64,000 nucleotides of DNA from Nocardioides sp. J54 (GCF_000519005.1 NZ_JAER01000010.1:1-64000); one strand, 5' to 3'. Counted from the first letter of the stretch, positions 42,807 through 52,033 are shown. Numbers and translations: made by a program. Notes: generated by a model from the letters alone, not told the origin.

Positions 42807-43760
42807 GTGCAGCCCGTCAACACGTCCCTGTACTGGAAGGTGTGCCTGATCAACGGCGCCGTCCTGTGCACCGCGGTCGTGGTCCTCCTGCTCTCGCCCG
42901 CGCGCGTCTCGCGGCAGGTGGTCGTGTCCGAGGCACTGGTGCTCGTGGCCGGCCTCGGGCTCGTGCTGCTCGTGACCGCCGTGCTGCTGCGCCGGGCGCT
43001 GGCGCCGGTCGACGAGGTGATCCGGGAGATGGCGACCGTCCAGCTCGGCGGGGAGGGCCGCCAGCTGGAGGCCGCGGGGGACGGCCCCGGGGCGCAGCTG
43101 GTGCGCAGCTACAGCGCGATGCTGGAGCGGCTCGAGACCGAACGGCGCTCCAGCAGCGCCCGCGCCCTCGCCGCCCAGGAGGCCGAGCGCGACCGCATCG
43201 CCCGCGAGCTGCACGACCAGGTCGGGCAGAGCCTGACCGTGGTGCTGCTCGGGCTCAAGCAGCTCGAGGACCGCGCGCCGGCCGACCTGTGCGGCGAGCT
43301 GTCCCTGCTGCGCGAGAGCGCCCGCGCCGGCCTCGACGACGTGCGCCGGGTGGCCCGGGAGCTCCGGCCCGGCGTGCTGGAGGACCTCGGGCTGCAGGCC
43401 GCCCTGTCGGCCCTGGCGAACGACGTCGCGGCGTACGGCGGACCGGCGGTCCGTCGTACCTTCGGGCAGGGGTTGCCCGAGCTCGGCCACGACGCCGAGG
43501 TCGTGATCTACCGCGTCGCGCAGGAGGCGCTGACCAACGTGGTGCGCCACGCGGGCGCGAGCCGGGTCGAGCTGTCGCTGCTGCGCTTCGGGCCCGACGT
43601 CGTGCTCGAGGTGGGCGACGACGGCGGCGGGATCAGGCCCGGGACGCCCGACGGGACGGGGATCCGCGGCATGCGCGACCGGGCGGCCCTCGTCGGCGGC
43701 ACGGTCGAGGTCGTCTCCGGTGACCGCGGCACCATGGTGCGCCTGCGGGTGCCGGCATGA
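42807..43760 (+). CDS. sensor histidine kinase, NarL/DesK class (HisKA_3)
   Basis: This 317-aa kinase has two N-terminal membrane helices (about 10-32 and 42-64) with almost no extracellular loop, then a HAMP-like linker. The H-box is ERDRIARELHDQVGQSLTVV, with His about 138. The ATPase domain has QEALTNVVRHAGAS (N-box) and VGDDGGGIRPG / GIRGMRDRAALVGG (G-boxes). The short sensor suggests a membrane-embedded or intracellular signal. The GTG start is supported by the helix beginning at once. The gene overlaps its response regulator by ATGA and is divergent from the ion-transporter operon. Confidence 0.93.
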   Translation: MQPVNTSLYWKVCLINGAVLCTAVVVLLLSPARVSRQVVVSEALVLVAGLGLVLLVTAVLLRRALAPVDEVIREMATVQLGGEGRQLEAAGDGPGAQLVRSYSAMLERLETERRSSSARALAAQEAERDRIARELHDQVGQSLTVVLLGLKQLEDRAPADLCGELSLLRESARAGLDDVRRVARELRPGVLEDLGLQAALSALANDVAAYGGPAVRRTFGQGLPELGHDAEVVIYRVAQEALTNVVRHAGASRVELSLLRFGPDVVLEVGDDGGGIRPGTPDGTGIRGMRDRAALVGGTVEVVSGDRGTMVRLRVPA

Positions 43761-44425
43761 GCGAGGCTGCCGTGACCGCCCCGATCCGCGTCCTGCTCGC
43801 CGACGACCACGCGCTGGTCCGCCGGGGCGTGCGGCTGATCCTCGAGCAGCAGCCCGACATCGAGGTCGTCGCCGAGGCCGCCGACGGCGCCGAGGTGCTC
43901 ACCCTGCTGCGGCAGGTCGAGGTCGACCTCGTCGTGCTCGACATCGCGATGCCGACGATGACCGGCCTCCAGGCCGCGCGGGAGATCTCCCGGCGCCGCA
44001 ACCCGCCGCGGGTGCTGATGCTGTCGATGCACGACAACGAGCAGTACTTCTTCTCCGCCCTCCGCTTCGGCGCCAGCGGCTACGTCCTCAAGTCGGTCGT
44101 CGACGAGGACCTCGTCGAGGCCTGCCGTGCGGCCATGCGCGGCGAGGCGTTCGTCTACCCCGGCGCCATGGGCGCCATCGTGCGCGACCACCTCGACCGC
44201 CTCGCCCGCGGCGAACGCGTCCCCGACGCCGTGCTCACCCCCCGCGAGGATGAGGTGCTCAAGCTCATCGCCGAGGGCCGCACCACCCGCGAGATCGCCC
44301 GCATCCTCTCCATCAGCGAGAAGACCGTCGAGAAGCACCGCTCCAACATCCTCGCCCGCCTCGGCATGAACGACCGCACCCAGCTCACCCGCTACGCCAT
44401 CCGTGCCGGCCTGATCGAGCCGTAG
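43757..44425 (+). CDS. LuxR/NarL-family response regulator
   Basis: This 222-aa regulator has a receiver domain with IRVLLADDHALVRRGV (acidic pair), phosphoacceptor Asp in DLVVLDIAMPTMTGL and switch Lys in GYVLKSVVD. The C-terminal LuxR HTH is LTPREDEVLKLIAEGRTTREIARILSISEKTVEKHRSNILARLGM. It overlaps the kinase gene by 4 bp, so the two form a coupled two-component system. Likely targets are its own operon and the divergent transporter operon, but no operator is proved. Confidence 0.95.
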   Translation: MSEAAVTAPIRVLLADDHALVRRGVRLILEQQPDIEVVAEAADGAEVLTLLRQVEVDLVVLDIAMPTMTGLQAAREISRRRNPPRVLMLSMHDNEQYFFSALRFGASGYVLKSVVDEDLVEACRAAMRGEAFVYPGAMGAIVRDHLDRLARGERVPDAVLTPREDEVLKLIAEGRTTREIARILSISEKTVEKHRSNILARLGMNDRTQLTRYAIRAGLIEP

Positions 44426-44453
44426 GTGGGTCGCGGGCTGGGGCGGGGGCTGG

Positions 44454-44516
44454 GGTAGTCCCTGACGAAAAGCACCGTTGTACGGCGTGTCGCGGTGCTT
44501 TTCGTCAGGGACTACC
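44454..44516 (+). repeat. hairpin repeat (63 bp), copy
   Basis: The 24-nt arms at 44454-44477 and 44493-44516 are perfect complements (core AGTCCCTGACGAAAAGCACC) around the loop TTGTACGGCGTGTCG. It begins 28 bp after the response regulator stop and could act as its terminator. Confidence 0.92.
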
Positions 44517-44635
44517 GCCCGGAGAAACTTCCAATCGGCCACCTCCGGCAAGCTGACCTGTGGACGAGCGGCGTTCGTCCACAGGCGCTGGGGCGGGCGG
44601 CCACGGCTGGGGCTGGCCCGGTCGATCCTGTCGGG

Positions 44636-45664
44636 ATGGAGTGGTGGGACGGCCCGCGGCCGGGGTTGGTGCGTCCGGTGCGTCTCGACCCGTCCGGCCA
44701 GCGGGGTCCGACGAGGGGGCAGGCCCGCAACCGCAACAGGTACCGCCGGTCCAGCTCGGGCTACTACACCCCGGCGTGGGTGGACGGGAGCGACGTCGAG
44801 CAACGCATCCTCGAGGCGTCGGTCGTGCTTCGCTCCGGCCACGCCGTCACCGGCTGGGCGGCGCTGCGCTGGTGCGGCGGTGCGTGGTTCTCGGGCGTCG
44901 ACGCTGCGGGCGCCCAGGTCCCGGTGGACCTGTTGATCAGCACCCACGACATCCGTCCGCAGGCCGGCTTCGCCCTCAGCGGCGAAGGCACCGGCCCGGA
45001 GCACATCGAGGTCGTCGACACCGTCCCGGTCACCTCTGCCGCGTGGTCGGTCTCCTTCGCGATGAGGTACGCCGGCTCCGTCCGTCGAGCTGTCGAGGTG
45101 GTCGACATGGCGGCCTACTCGGACCTGGTCTCCGTCGCAGAGGTCGCCGACGTCGTGTCCGGGCAGTCGTCGTGGACCGGGGTACCCCTGGCACGCGATG
45201 CGGTCGCACTGGCCGATGAGAACGCATGGTCACCCCGGGAGGTCGCGATGCGCATGACGTGGCAGGGAAGCATCGAGGGCTCGCGACCCCGCGCCAACAT
45301 CCCGCTGTTCGACAGCTCGGGGCGCCACCTCGGAACCCCCGACCTCGTCGACGTCGATGCCGGTGTCGCGGCCGACTACGACGGTCTGGTGCACCTCGGG
45401 CGCGAGCAGCGGCGTGCGGACCGCTCCCGCGACGAGGTGTTCTCAGACCACGGCATCGAGATGGTGCGGTGGCTCTCGGGGGACCGCCCGGCCGACTTCC
45501 TCGCACGGCTTCACGTCGCCTACCAGGCCGCCTCCCGTCGTACCGGCCCGAGGCGATGGACGGCCGACCCGCCGTCCTGGTGGATCTCGACGACCACCGT
45601 CGCCGCGCGCCGAACCCTTACCGAGGACCAGCGGGAGAGGCTGCTTCGGTACCGGATCGCCTGA
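44636..45664 (+). CDS. DUF559/AbiEi-like protein with possible nuclease C-terminus
   Basis: This 342-aa protein starts at ATG 44636. The N-terminal half resembles the AbiEi-like regulator region often fused to a restriction-endonuclease-like domain in actinobacteria (RSGHAVTGWAALRWCGG, then a VVDTVPVTS strand). The C-terminal part shows the DUF559-type pattern: GVAADYDGLVHLGREQRRADRSRDEVFSDHGIEMVRW, where the usual E-Y-D-G is A-D-Y-D-G. Codon use is less GC-extreme than in neighbouring genes. Near-identical 63-bp hairpins stand 120 bp before and 9 bp after it, suggesting it moved or inserted as a cassette. No antitoxin partner is visible. Confidence 0.6.
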   Translation: MEWWDGPRPGLVRPVRLDPSGQRGPTRGQARNRNRYRRSSSGYYTPAWVDGSDVEQRILEASVVLRSGHAVTGWAALRWCGGAWFSGVDAAGAQVPVDLLISTHDIRPQAGFALSGEGTGPEHIEVVDTVPVTSAAWSVSFAMRYAGSVRRAVEVVDMAAYSDLVSVAEVADVVSGQSSWTGVPLARDAVALADENAWSPREVAMRMTWQGSIEGSRPRANIPLFDSSGRHLGTPDLVDVDAGVAADYDGLVHLGREQRRADRSRDEVFSDHGIEMVRWLSGDRPADFLARLHVAYQAASRRTGPRRWTADPPSWWISTTTVAARRTLTEDQRERLLRYRIA

Positions 45665-45672
45665 CACCTTGG

Positions 45673-45735
45673 GGTAGTCCCTGACGAAAAGCACCGTCGT
45701 AGGGCGTGTCGCGGTGCTTTTCGTCAGGGACTACC
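45673..45735 (+). repeat. hairpin repeat (63 bp), copy
   Basis: The 24-nt arms at 45673-45696 and 45712-45735 are identical to those of the copy at 44454; the loop differs by two bases (TCGTAGGGCGTGTCG). It lies between the DUF559-like gene and the convergent ABC exporter. Confidence 0.92.
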
Positions 45736-45775
45736 GCCGGGTGCGACGTGACCCGGGACTACCGCAGCGGGACGG

Positions 45776-47803
45776 CTAGAGCGAGATGTCGGCGCGGCGG
45801 GAGTCGCAGGCGGGGCGGCCGTGGGGCTCGCGGGAGAACTGCTCGTCGTACAGGCGCTTGTAGAGGCCGCCGTCGGCCATCAGCTGCTCGTGGGTGCCGT
45901 GCTCGACGAGGCGGCCGTCCTCGAGGCCGAAGATGACGTCGGCGGAGCGGATGGTGGAGAGGCGGTGGGCGATGGCGATGGTGGTGCGCGAGCGGGTGGC
46001 GCGCTCGAGGGCCTCCTGCACCAGCCGCTCGGTCTCGTTGTCGAGCGCGGAGGTGGCCTCGTCGAGGATGAGGATCCGCGGGTCCTTCAGCAGCACCCGC
46101 GCGATCGCGAGGCGCTGCTTCTCGCCGCCCGAGAGGCGGTAGCCGCGCTCGCCGGTGATCGTCTCGTAGCCCTCGGGGAAGCTCATGATCCGGTCGTGGA
46201 TGTTGGCGTCCCGCGCGGCCTGCTCGATCTCCTGGGCGGTCGCGTCCGGCTTGGCGTAGGCGATGTTGTCGCGGATGGTGCCGTGGAAGAGGTACGGCTC
46301 CTGGGTGACCATCCCGACCGCGTCCGCGAGCGAGGACAGGGTGAGGTCGCGGACGTCGTTGCCGTCGATGAGCACGGCGCCCTCGGTGACGTCGTAGAAG
46401 CGCGGGACGAGGTACGTCGCCGTGGTCTTGCCGCTGCCCGACGGACCCACGATCGCGGCGAGCTGCCCCGGCTCGACCACCAGGGAGACGTCGTCCAGCG
46501 CCCAGCCCGGCGTGGGCGCCTCGGCCGTCTCCCCGACCTCCCGTGCCTCGACTGCGTCGACAGCGTCGACGCCCTCGACGACGTCGCCCCGGTCACCCTC
46601 GATGCGCACCCCGCTGTCGCCGAAGCGGTCGCGGTGGGTGGTGCCGGACAGGGCCCGCGGCTCGGGGTAGCGGAAGCGCACGCCGCGCATCTCCACACGG
46701 CCCTCGAGGGTGGCGGGGTCGAGCGCGACCGCGCCGGGACGCTCGGTGATCGCGGGCTCGAGGTCGAGGTACTCGAAGATCCGGCGGAACAGCGCCAGTG
46801 ACGTCTGCACGTCGAGGGTGACCCGCATCAGCTGCAGCAGCGGCATCTGCAGCCGGCCCTGCAGCGTGGTGAACGCGACCAGGGTGCCGGCCGTCAGCGC
46901 GCCCTCGCCGGCGCCGACCGGGGCGCCGCCGGTGATCAGCCAGCCGCTGAAGAGGTAGATCAGCGCCGGCGTGATCGCGAAGAAGGTCTGCACGACGGCG
47001 AAGAAGGTGCGCCCGGTCATCGCCTGCTCGACCTGGAGCCGGGTCTGGCGGCGGTTGGCCTCGCGGTAGCGCTCGACCTCGGAGTCGGCGCGGTTGAAGA
47101 CCTTCGCGAGCAGGATCCCCGAGACGCTCAGCGACTCCTCGGTGATCGCGGTCATCTCCGACAGCGACTCCTGGGTGCGCCGCGCGAGCCGCTGCCGGAT
47201 CCGCCCGACCCGGAACTGCATGACCACGAAGAGCGGCATCAGGAACAGGGTGATCACGGTGAGCTGCCACGACAGCACCAGCATCGACACCAGCGCCGCG
47301 GCGACGGTGACGGAGTTCTGCACGATGGTGGTCGCGGTGTCGGTGAGCACGGTCCGCACGCCGGCGACGTCGTTGGCCAGGCGCGACTGGATCGCCCCGG
47401 TCTTGGTGGCGGTGAAGAACGCCAGCTCCATCTTCTGCAGGTGCTCGAAGAGGTCGCCGCGCAGGTCGGCCATCGCGGAGTTCCCGACCGTCGAGGTCAG
47501 CCACATCTGGTAGATCCCGATCAGCGCCGTGGCGATCGGGATCGCGCACAGCCCCGCGACCAGCCAGCCGAGCAGCCCGAGGTCCGGCCCGCCACCGTCG
47601 AGGGGGAAGAGCGCGTCGTCGAACACCGCCCGGGTCAGGAACGGCGCCAGTGCCTGCAGCGACGCGGCCGCCACGACGGCGACCAGCACCATCGCGATCT
47701 TGCCGCGGTACGGCCGAAGCAGCGACGCGATCCGCGGCACCACCGGGTCGCGCTGCTCCAAGTCCTCCGCGGTGAGGTGGGTGACCACCGGGCCGGGCCT
47801 CAT
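45776..47803 (-). CDS. ABC exporter half-transporter (permease-ATPase fusion) with NBD insertion
   Basis: This 675-aa type IV ABC half-transporter has six membrane helices within residues about 35-320, then an ATPase domain with Walker A GPSGSGKTT, Q-loop VTQEPYLFHGT, signature LSGGEKQRLAIARVLL, Walker B ILILDEATSALD and H-loop IAHRLST. Between the first NBD strands (VEMRGVRFRYPEPRALSGT and WALDDVSL) is an acidic insertion of about 45 residues (GDVVEGVDAVDAVEAREVGE within) that is absent from ordinary homologues. It probably works as a homodimer, exporting a lipid or drug-like compound. The ATG overlaps the stop of the nitroreductase gene (ATGA). Confidence 0.92.
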   Translation of the reverse strand: MRPGPVVTHLTAEDLEQRDPVVPRIASLLRPYRGKIAMVLVAVVAAASLQALAPFLTRAVFDDALFPLDGGGPDLGLLGWLVAGLCAIPIATALIGIYQMWLTSTVGNSAMADLRGDLFEHLQKMELAFFTATKTGAIQSRLANDVAGVRTVLTDTATTIVQNSVTVAAALVSMLVLSWQLTVITLFLMPLFVVMQFRVGRIRQRLARRTQESLSEMTAITEESLSVSGILLAKVFNRADSEVERYREANRRQTRLQVEQAMTGRTFFAVVQTFFAITPALIYLFSGWLITGGAPVGAGEGALTAGTLVAFTTLQGRLQMPLLQLMRVTLDVQTSLALFRRIFEYLDLEPAITERPGAVALDPATLEGRVEMRGVRFRYPEPRALSGTTHRDRFGDSGVRIEGDRGDVVEGVDAVDAVEAREVGETAEAPTPGWALDDVSLVVEPGQLAAIVGPSGSGKTTATYLVPRFYDVTEGAVLIDGNDVRDLTLSSLADAVGMVTQEPYLFHGTIRDNIAYAKPDATAQEIEQAARDANIHDRIMSFPEGYETITGERGYRLSGGEKQRLAIARVLLKDPRILILDEATSALDNETERLVQEALERATRSRTTIAIAHRLSTIRSADVIFGLEDGRLVEHGTHEQLMADGGLYKRLYDEQFSREPHGRPACDSRRADISL

Positions 47804-48462
47804 CGCGCACCCTCCCAGCCGGCGCCCCAGCGGCCGCGGTGGGCCACCTCCTGCCACGGGGTACGACGCCTCCGGCTCGCCGACCCGCGGGCGCCGGTCG
47901 CGGGGTCGGCCGGGTGCCCGATCGTGATCGCGCCGATGGGGTGCGGCGCCTCCTCGTCGACGGTGTCCACCAGCCCGAGGTGCTCCTTGACCGCGTCGAC
48001 CCGGTCCGGTACCAGGCCGAAGAAGCAGGCGCCGAGCCCGGCGTCGGTCACCGACTGCAGGACCAGCAGCGAGGCCATCGCGGTGTCGAGGTGCCAGTAG
48101 GGCATCGCCCAGCGGCTCTCGTCGTGCTCGTGGAGCCCGGCGCGACGCTTGTCGGCCTCCGCGTAGCGGTCGAGGTAGGCCGAGCGGCGGCTGCACGGAA
48201 CCACCACCACGGGAGCCGACATCATCCCCGCGAGCCACCGGTCCGGGCTGCCGCCCTCGGCCGCCGCGTCGGTCTGCGCCCGCCAGAACCCGCGGACCGT
48301 GTCGGGGGTGTCCAGCACGATGAACGCCCAGCCCTGGGAGAAGCCCGCGCTGGGGGCGCGGGTCGCGTTCGCCAGCGCGGTCTCCACGACGGAGGGGTCC
48401 ACCGGGTCGGGTGCGTACGCGCGCGTCATCCGGCGTCGTCGTACGACCTCTGCGAACTCCAC
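47800..48462 (-). CDS. nitroreductase-family FMN protein
   Basis: This 220-aa flavoprotein is of the NfsA/FRase-like nitroreductase fold. Landmarks are FAEVVRRRRMTRAY (FMN-binding Arg), NATRAPSAGFSQGWAFIVLD and the late LGACFFGLVP with GAITIGHPA. It may reduce nitro groups, quinones or flavins; the substrate is unknown. The GTG start aligns with the usual family N-terminus. It is the first gene of a coupled pair with the ABC exporter, so it may modify the exported compound. The last 30 residues are basic and atypical. Confidence 0.88.
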   Translation of the reverse strand: MEFAEVVRRRRMTRAYAPDPVDPSVVETALANATRAPSAGFSQGWAFIVLDTPDTVRGFWRAQTDAAAEGGSPDRWLAGMMSAPVVVVPCSRRSAYLDRYAEADKRRAGLHEHDESRWAMPYWHLDTAMASLLVLQSVTDAGLGACFFGLVPDRVDAVKEHLGLVDTVDEEAPHPIGAITIGHPADPATGARGSASRRRRTPWQEVAHRGRWGAGWEGAR

Positions 48463-48664
48463 CCGGCCTCCTCGTCTTCGGCCCTCGTCGTCGGCCCTCG
48501 TCGTCGGCCCGCACGGGCCCGCGCCTGCCCTCGCACTATCCCACCCCGACCGGCCCGACCTCTCAGGTGAGGTGGGGAGGGGCTGCGGAATGAGGCGTCT
48601 CCAGGGCCGACCTAGGGAGGTTGCCCGATGTGGGGGACTACCTCAGGCGACGAACCTTGAGGCC

Positions 48665-48817
48665 ATGAGCAACCAGTACTACGTCAACGCAGAGACCGAC
48701 TACCGCCGGCAGCGGGCCGCCCAGGGCGTGGCCGCGAGCCGGGCCGGCCGCAGCCGCTCCTCCTGGCTGCGCCGGATCGCCGCCGCCGACCCGGCCGTCG
48801 AGCGCCACTCGCGCTGA
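48665..48817 (+). CDS. small basic protein of unknown function
   Basis: This 50-aa product starts at an ATG after CCTTGAGG. It is polar and Arg-rich in the middle (YRRQRAAQGVAASRAGRSRSSWLRRIAAADP) with no membrane helix or Cys. It sits alone between the nitroreductase gene and the large LuxR regulator. Length, start site and base composition are plausible for a real gene, but no family was recognised. Confidence 0.5.
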   Translation: MSNQYYVNAETDYRRQRAAQGVAASRAGRSRSSWLRRIAAADPAVERHSR

Positions 48818-48886
48818 CGGCCGGGCGACGGTCCACCACCACCACGACCGAGGTACCGCTCCTGAGGTACCTCAGACGGGGCGAGT

Positions 48887-51800
48887 GTGATCCGTCCGCG
48901 ACCCGACCGGAGAGACCGGACCGAGGACCAGGCAGAGGACCAGGCAGAGGACCAGGCAGAGGACCAGGCTGAGAAATTGACGACGACCCTGTCGGCGCCG
49001 GGCGCCATGATGGTGCCCGTGGCAGCACACAGCAGCACGACGATGGTCGGGCGCGACGCCGAGCTGGCCGAGCTGGCCCGGATCGTCGGGCTCGACGCGG
49101 CCGGCGGTCCCTCCGCGGGCCGCCCCGATGCCGTGCTGCTCTCCGGCGACGCCGGGGTGGGCAAGACCCGCCTGCTCATCGAGCTGCGCGACCGGGCCCG
49201 CGCCGCCGGCTGGCACGTGTACGCCGGCCACTGCCTCGACTTCGGCGAGAGCGCCCTGCCCTACCTCCCCTTCAGCGAGGTCGTCGGCCGCATCGTCGAC
49301 GACCTGCCCGGGCTGGCCGACCACGTCGCCGCCCATCCCGCCATCGCCCGCCTGCAGCCCGGCCGCCGCGTCCGGGCCGGCGACCAGCCGCACGAGACGG
49401 ACACCGCCACGGAGGTCCCCGGCCACGACGGCGACCGGGCCGGGCTGTTCGAGGCCGTGCACGCGCTGCTCGACGCCGCGGCCGCGGACGCCCCCGTCCT
49501 GCTCGTCATCGAGGACACCCACTGGGCCGACCAGTCCACCCGCGACCTGGTCGGCTTCCTGTGCACCCGCGCCTTCAACCACCCGGTCTCCGTCGTCGTC
49601 TCCTACCGCTCCGACGACCTGCACCGCCGGCACCCGTTGCGCCGCCAGGTCGCGGAGTGGTCGCGCATCCCCAACGTCGACCGCCTCGCGCTCTCCCCGC
49701 TGCCCGAGGACTCCGTGCGCGCCCTGGTCCGCGAGCTCGCCCCCTCCGGCCTCGACGAGCGCGCCGTCGCCTCCATCGTCGCCCGCGCGGAGGGCAACGC
49801 GTTCTTCGTCGAGGAGCTCGTCGCCTCCAACCAGGACTGCGACTGCGACGACGTGCCCGGCGACCTCGCCGACGTGCTGCTCGTCCGCCTGGACCGGCTC
49901 TCCGAGGAGGCGCGCCAGGTGGTCCGCGTCGCCAGCGCGGCAGGCCGCCGGGTCACCCACGACCTGCTGGCCGCCGCCGCCGACATGCCGTCCGACGCGT
50001 TCGAGGCCGGCGTGCGGCAGGCCGTCGAGATGCACGTGCTCGAGGCCGGGGCCCGGCACTACTCCTTCCGCCACGCCCTCCTCGGGGAGGCCGTCTACGA
50101 CGACCTGCTGCCCGGTGAGCGGGTGCGCCTGCACGCCCGCTACGTCGCCGCGCTCGCCGAGTCGGCCGGCCGCGGCACCGCCGCCGAGCTCGCCCGCCAC
50201 GCCCGCCGCAGCATGGACCTCGACCGTGCCGTCACCGCCGGCATCGAGGCCGGCGACGAGGCGATGGCGGTCGGCGGCCCCGACGAGGCCGCCGACCACT
50301 ACCAGCAGGCCCTCGAGCTGCTCGAGGGCGGCGACCGCGCCGAGCGCCTCGGCATCGACCCGTCCAAGGTGGCGGCGCGCGCCTCCGACGCCCTCGTCGC
50401 CGGCGGCGACCCGCAGCGCGCCTGCCAGCTGCTGCGCGAGCACCTCGACCGCACGCCCGCCGACCGCGCACCGGTCGCCCGCAGCCGGCTGCTCAGCCAG
50501 TACGCCGAGCTGCTGACCGTCACCGAGAACGACCTGGACCCCGTCGCGCTCTCCGAGGAGGCCGTCGCGCTGGCGCCGGAGGGGGAGAGCCCGCTGCGGG
50601 CGCGGATCCTGGTCACCCACGCCCGGGTGCTGGCCAACGTCGGCCGCGAGGACGAGGCAGAGCCGTTCGCCACCGAAGCACTCGGGCTCGCCGAGCGGCT
50701 CTCGCGGCCGGTGCTCGCCTCCGACGTGATGACCACGCTCAGCGGGCTGCACGTCAAGACCGCCGTCGGCAGCGAGCAGGAGGCGCTGCGCACAGCGCTG
50801 GAGGCCGCCGTCGTCCGCTCCCAGGAGACCGGCGCGCTCAACGCCGAGCTCCGCGGGCGCTTCCTGCTGGGCCGCAGCCACCAGGACGACGGCGAGTGGG
50901 ACGTCGCCGCGCGCTGGTTCGCCTCCTGCCTGGAGGCCGGCACCCGCGCGGGGACCCCCTGGGCGCCGTACGTCATGGAGTCGCGCTGGCAGCTCGCCTC
51001 GATCCGCCACCTCCAGGGCGCCTGGGACGAGGTGCTCGCGCTGACCGCTGCGGTCGACGACAGCGCCGGGCCGCCCATCCCGGTCGGCATCGTCGCCCCG
51101 ACCCGGTTCGCGGTCCTCGCCGCCCGCGGCGAGGACGTCCTCGACCGGGTCCGCGCCCTGCGCGCGCTGTGGGAGGACGAGGGCACCGTCGGCGTCTTCA
51201 GCGCCGGCGTCGAGATCGACGTCCACGGCAGCCACGGCGACGCCTCGGCCGCGCTCGCGGCCTACGACGAAGTCGTCGACGTGCTCTCCCGGCTGTGGCG
51301 CAAGCACTTCGGCGGCCGGGTCCGCCTCGCCGCGGTCACCCTCGCCGCCGTCGCGGCCGGACTGCCCGCCGCCAGCGCCGCCGAACGCCGCGCCCTCGCG
51401 CAGCGCGCCGACCAGCTGCTCGCCGAGGGCCGCACCGTCGTCGAGGACTTCCGCTCGCGCCCCGGCGGCTGGGGCCCCGAGGGCCAGATGTGGGAGGCCC
51501 GGCTCGACGCCGAGCACCTGCGCGTGCGCTGGCTGGCCGGTGAGGACGCCCCGACCCGCGACGAGCTGGTCGCCGGCTGGGCGGCCGCGCTCGAGGCGGT
51601 CACCAAGCTCGGCCACGTGCCCGAGGAGGCGCGGGTGCGCGCGTCGTACTCCCAGATCCTCCGCCTGCTCGGCGAGACCGGCGCCGCCGACGAGGAGGCC
51701 ACGGCCGCGCGCGGCATCGCCGGCCGGCTCGGCGCCCCCGCCCTGGTCGGCGACCTCGGCGGGTCCCGCACCCAGCGGGGTACGACGCCCGCAGGCTCCG

Positions 51801-52033
51801 CGACGGCTGCGGGCGCGGCGGCGGGTGGTTCGCCGGTGCGGCTCACCGCTCGCGAGCTGGAGATCCTCGCCCTGGTCGCCGAGGGCCGCTCCAACGGCGA
51901 GATCGGCAAGCAGCTGTTCATCAGCACCAAGACCGTCAGCGTCCACGTCTCCAACATCCTCGGCAAGCTCGACGCCGCCAGCCGCACCGAGGCGGCCGCG
52001 ATCGCGCGACGCGACGGGCTGCTGCCCGGCTGA
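48887..52033 (+). CDS. LuxR-family AAA ATPase transcriptional regulator (LAL/MalT-like)
   Basis: This regulator is up to 1048 aa. An N-terminal AAA/STAND ATPase has Walker A LLSGDAGVGKTRLL and Walker B VLLVIEDTHWADQ. A long helical TPR-like middle follows (about residues 420-900). The C-terminal LuxR HTH is LTARELEILALVAEGRSNGEIGKQLFISTKTVSVHVSNILGKL. Such LAL proteins act as ATP-dependent switches at catabolic or secondary-metabolism promoters. The start is uncertain: GTG 48887 includes a four-fold EDQA repeat, while ATG 49007 would remove it. Two GAGGTACC repeats lie just upstream (48850-48872). Confidence 0.88.
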   Translation: MIRPRPDRRDRTEDQAEDQAEDQAEDQAEKLTTTLSAPGAMMVPVAAHSSTTMVGRDAELAELARIVGLDAAGGPSAGRPDAVLLSGDAGVGKTRLLIELRDRARAAGWHVYAGHCLDFGESALPYLPFSEVVGRIVDDLPGLADHVAAHPAIARLQPGRRVRAGDQPHETDTATEVPGHDGDRAGLFEAVHALLDAAAADAPVLLVIEDTHWADQSTRDLVGFLCTRAFNHPVSVVVSYRSDDLHRRHPLRRQVAEWSRIPNVDRLALSPLPEDSVRALVRELAPSGLDERAVASIVARAEGNAFFVEELVASNQDCDCDDVPGDLADVLLVRLDRLSEEARQVVRVASAAGRRVTHDLLAAAADMPSDAFEAGVRQAVEMHVLEAGARHYSFRHALLGEAVYDDLLPGERVRLHARYVAALAESAGRGTAAELARHARRSMDLDRAVTAGIEAGDEAMAVGGPDEAADHYQQALELLEGGDRAERLGIDPSKVAARASDALVAGGDPQRACQLLREHLDRTPADRAPVARSRLLSQYAELLTVTENDLDPVALSEEAVALAPEGESPLRARILVTHARVLANVGREDEAEPFATEALGLAERLSRPVLASDVMTTLSGLHVKTAVGSEQEALRTALEAAVVRSQETGALNAELRGRFLLGRSHQDDGEWDVAARWFASCLEAGTRAGTPWAPYVMESRWQLASIRHLQGAWDEVLALTAAVDDSAGPPIPVGIVAPTRFAVLAARGEDVLDRVRALRALWEDEGTVGVFSAGVEIDVHGSHGDASAALAAYDEVVDVLSRLWRKHFGGRVRLAAVTLAAVAAGLPAASAAERRALAQRADQLLAEGRTVVEDFRSRPGGWGPEGQMWEARLDAEHLRVRWLAGEDAPTRDELVAGWAAALEAVTKLGHVPEEARVRASYSQILRLLGETGAADEEATAARGIAGRLGAPALVGDLGGSRTQRGTTPAGSATAAGAAAGGSPVRLTARELEILALVAEGRSNGEIGKQLFISTKTVSVHVSNILGKLDAASRTEAAAIARRDGLLPG
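48923..48970 (+). repeat. 12-bp in-frame tandem repeat, 4 copies
   Basis: Four near-perfect copies of GAGGACCAGGCA start at 48923, 48935, 48947 and 48959 (the last ends in T). If translation starts at 48887 they encode (EDQA)4, so copy number can change without a frameshift. Confidence 0.9.

Noticed and set aside
48872-51946. Minus-strand open frame of 1024 codons opposite the LuxR regulator
   Set aside because: The plus strand carries Walker and LuxR HTH motifs; the antisense product is low-complexity.
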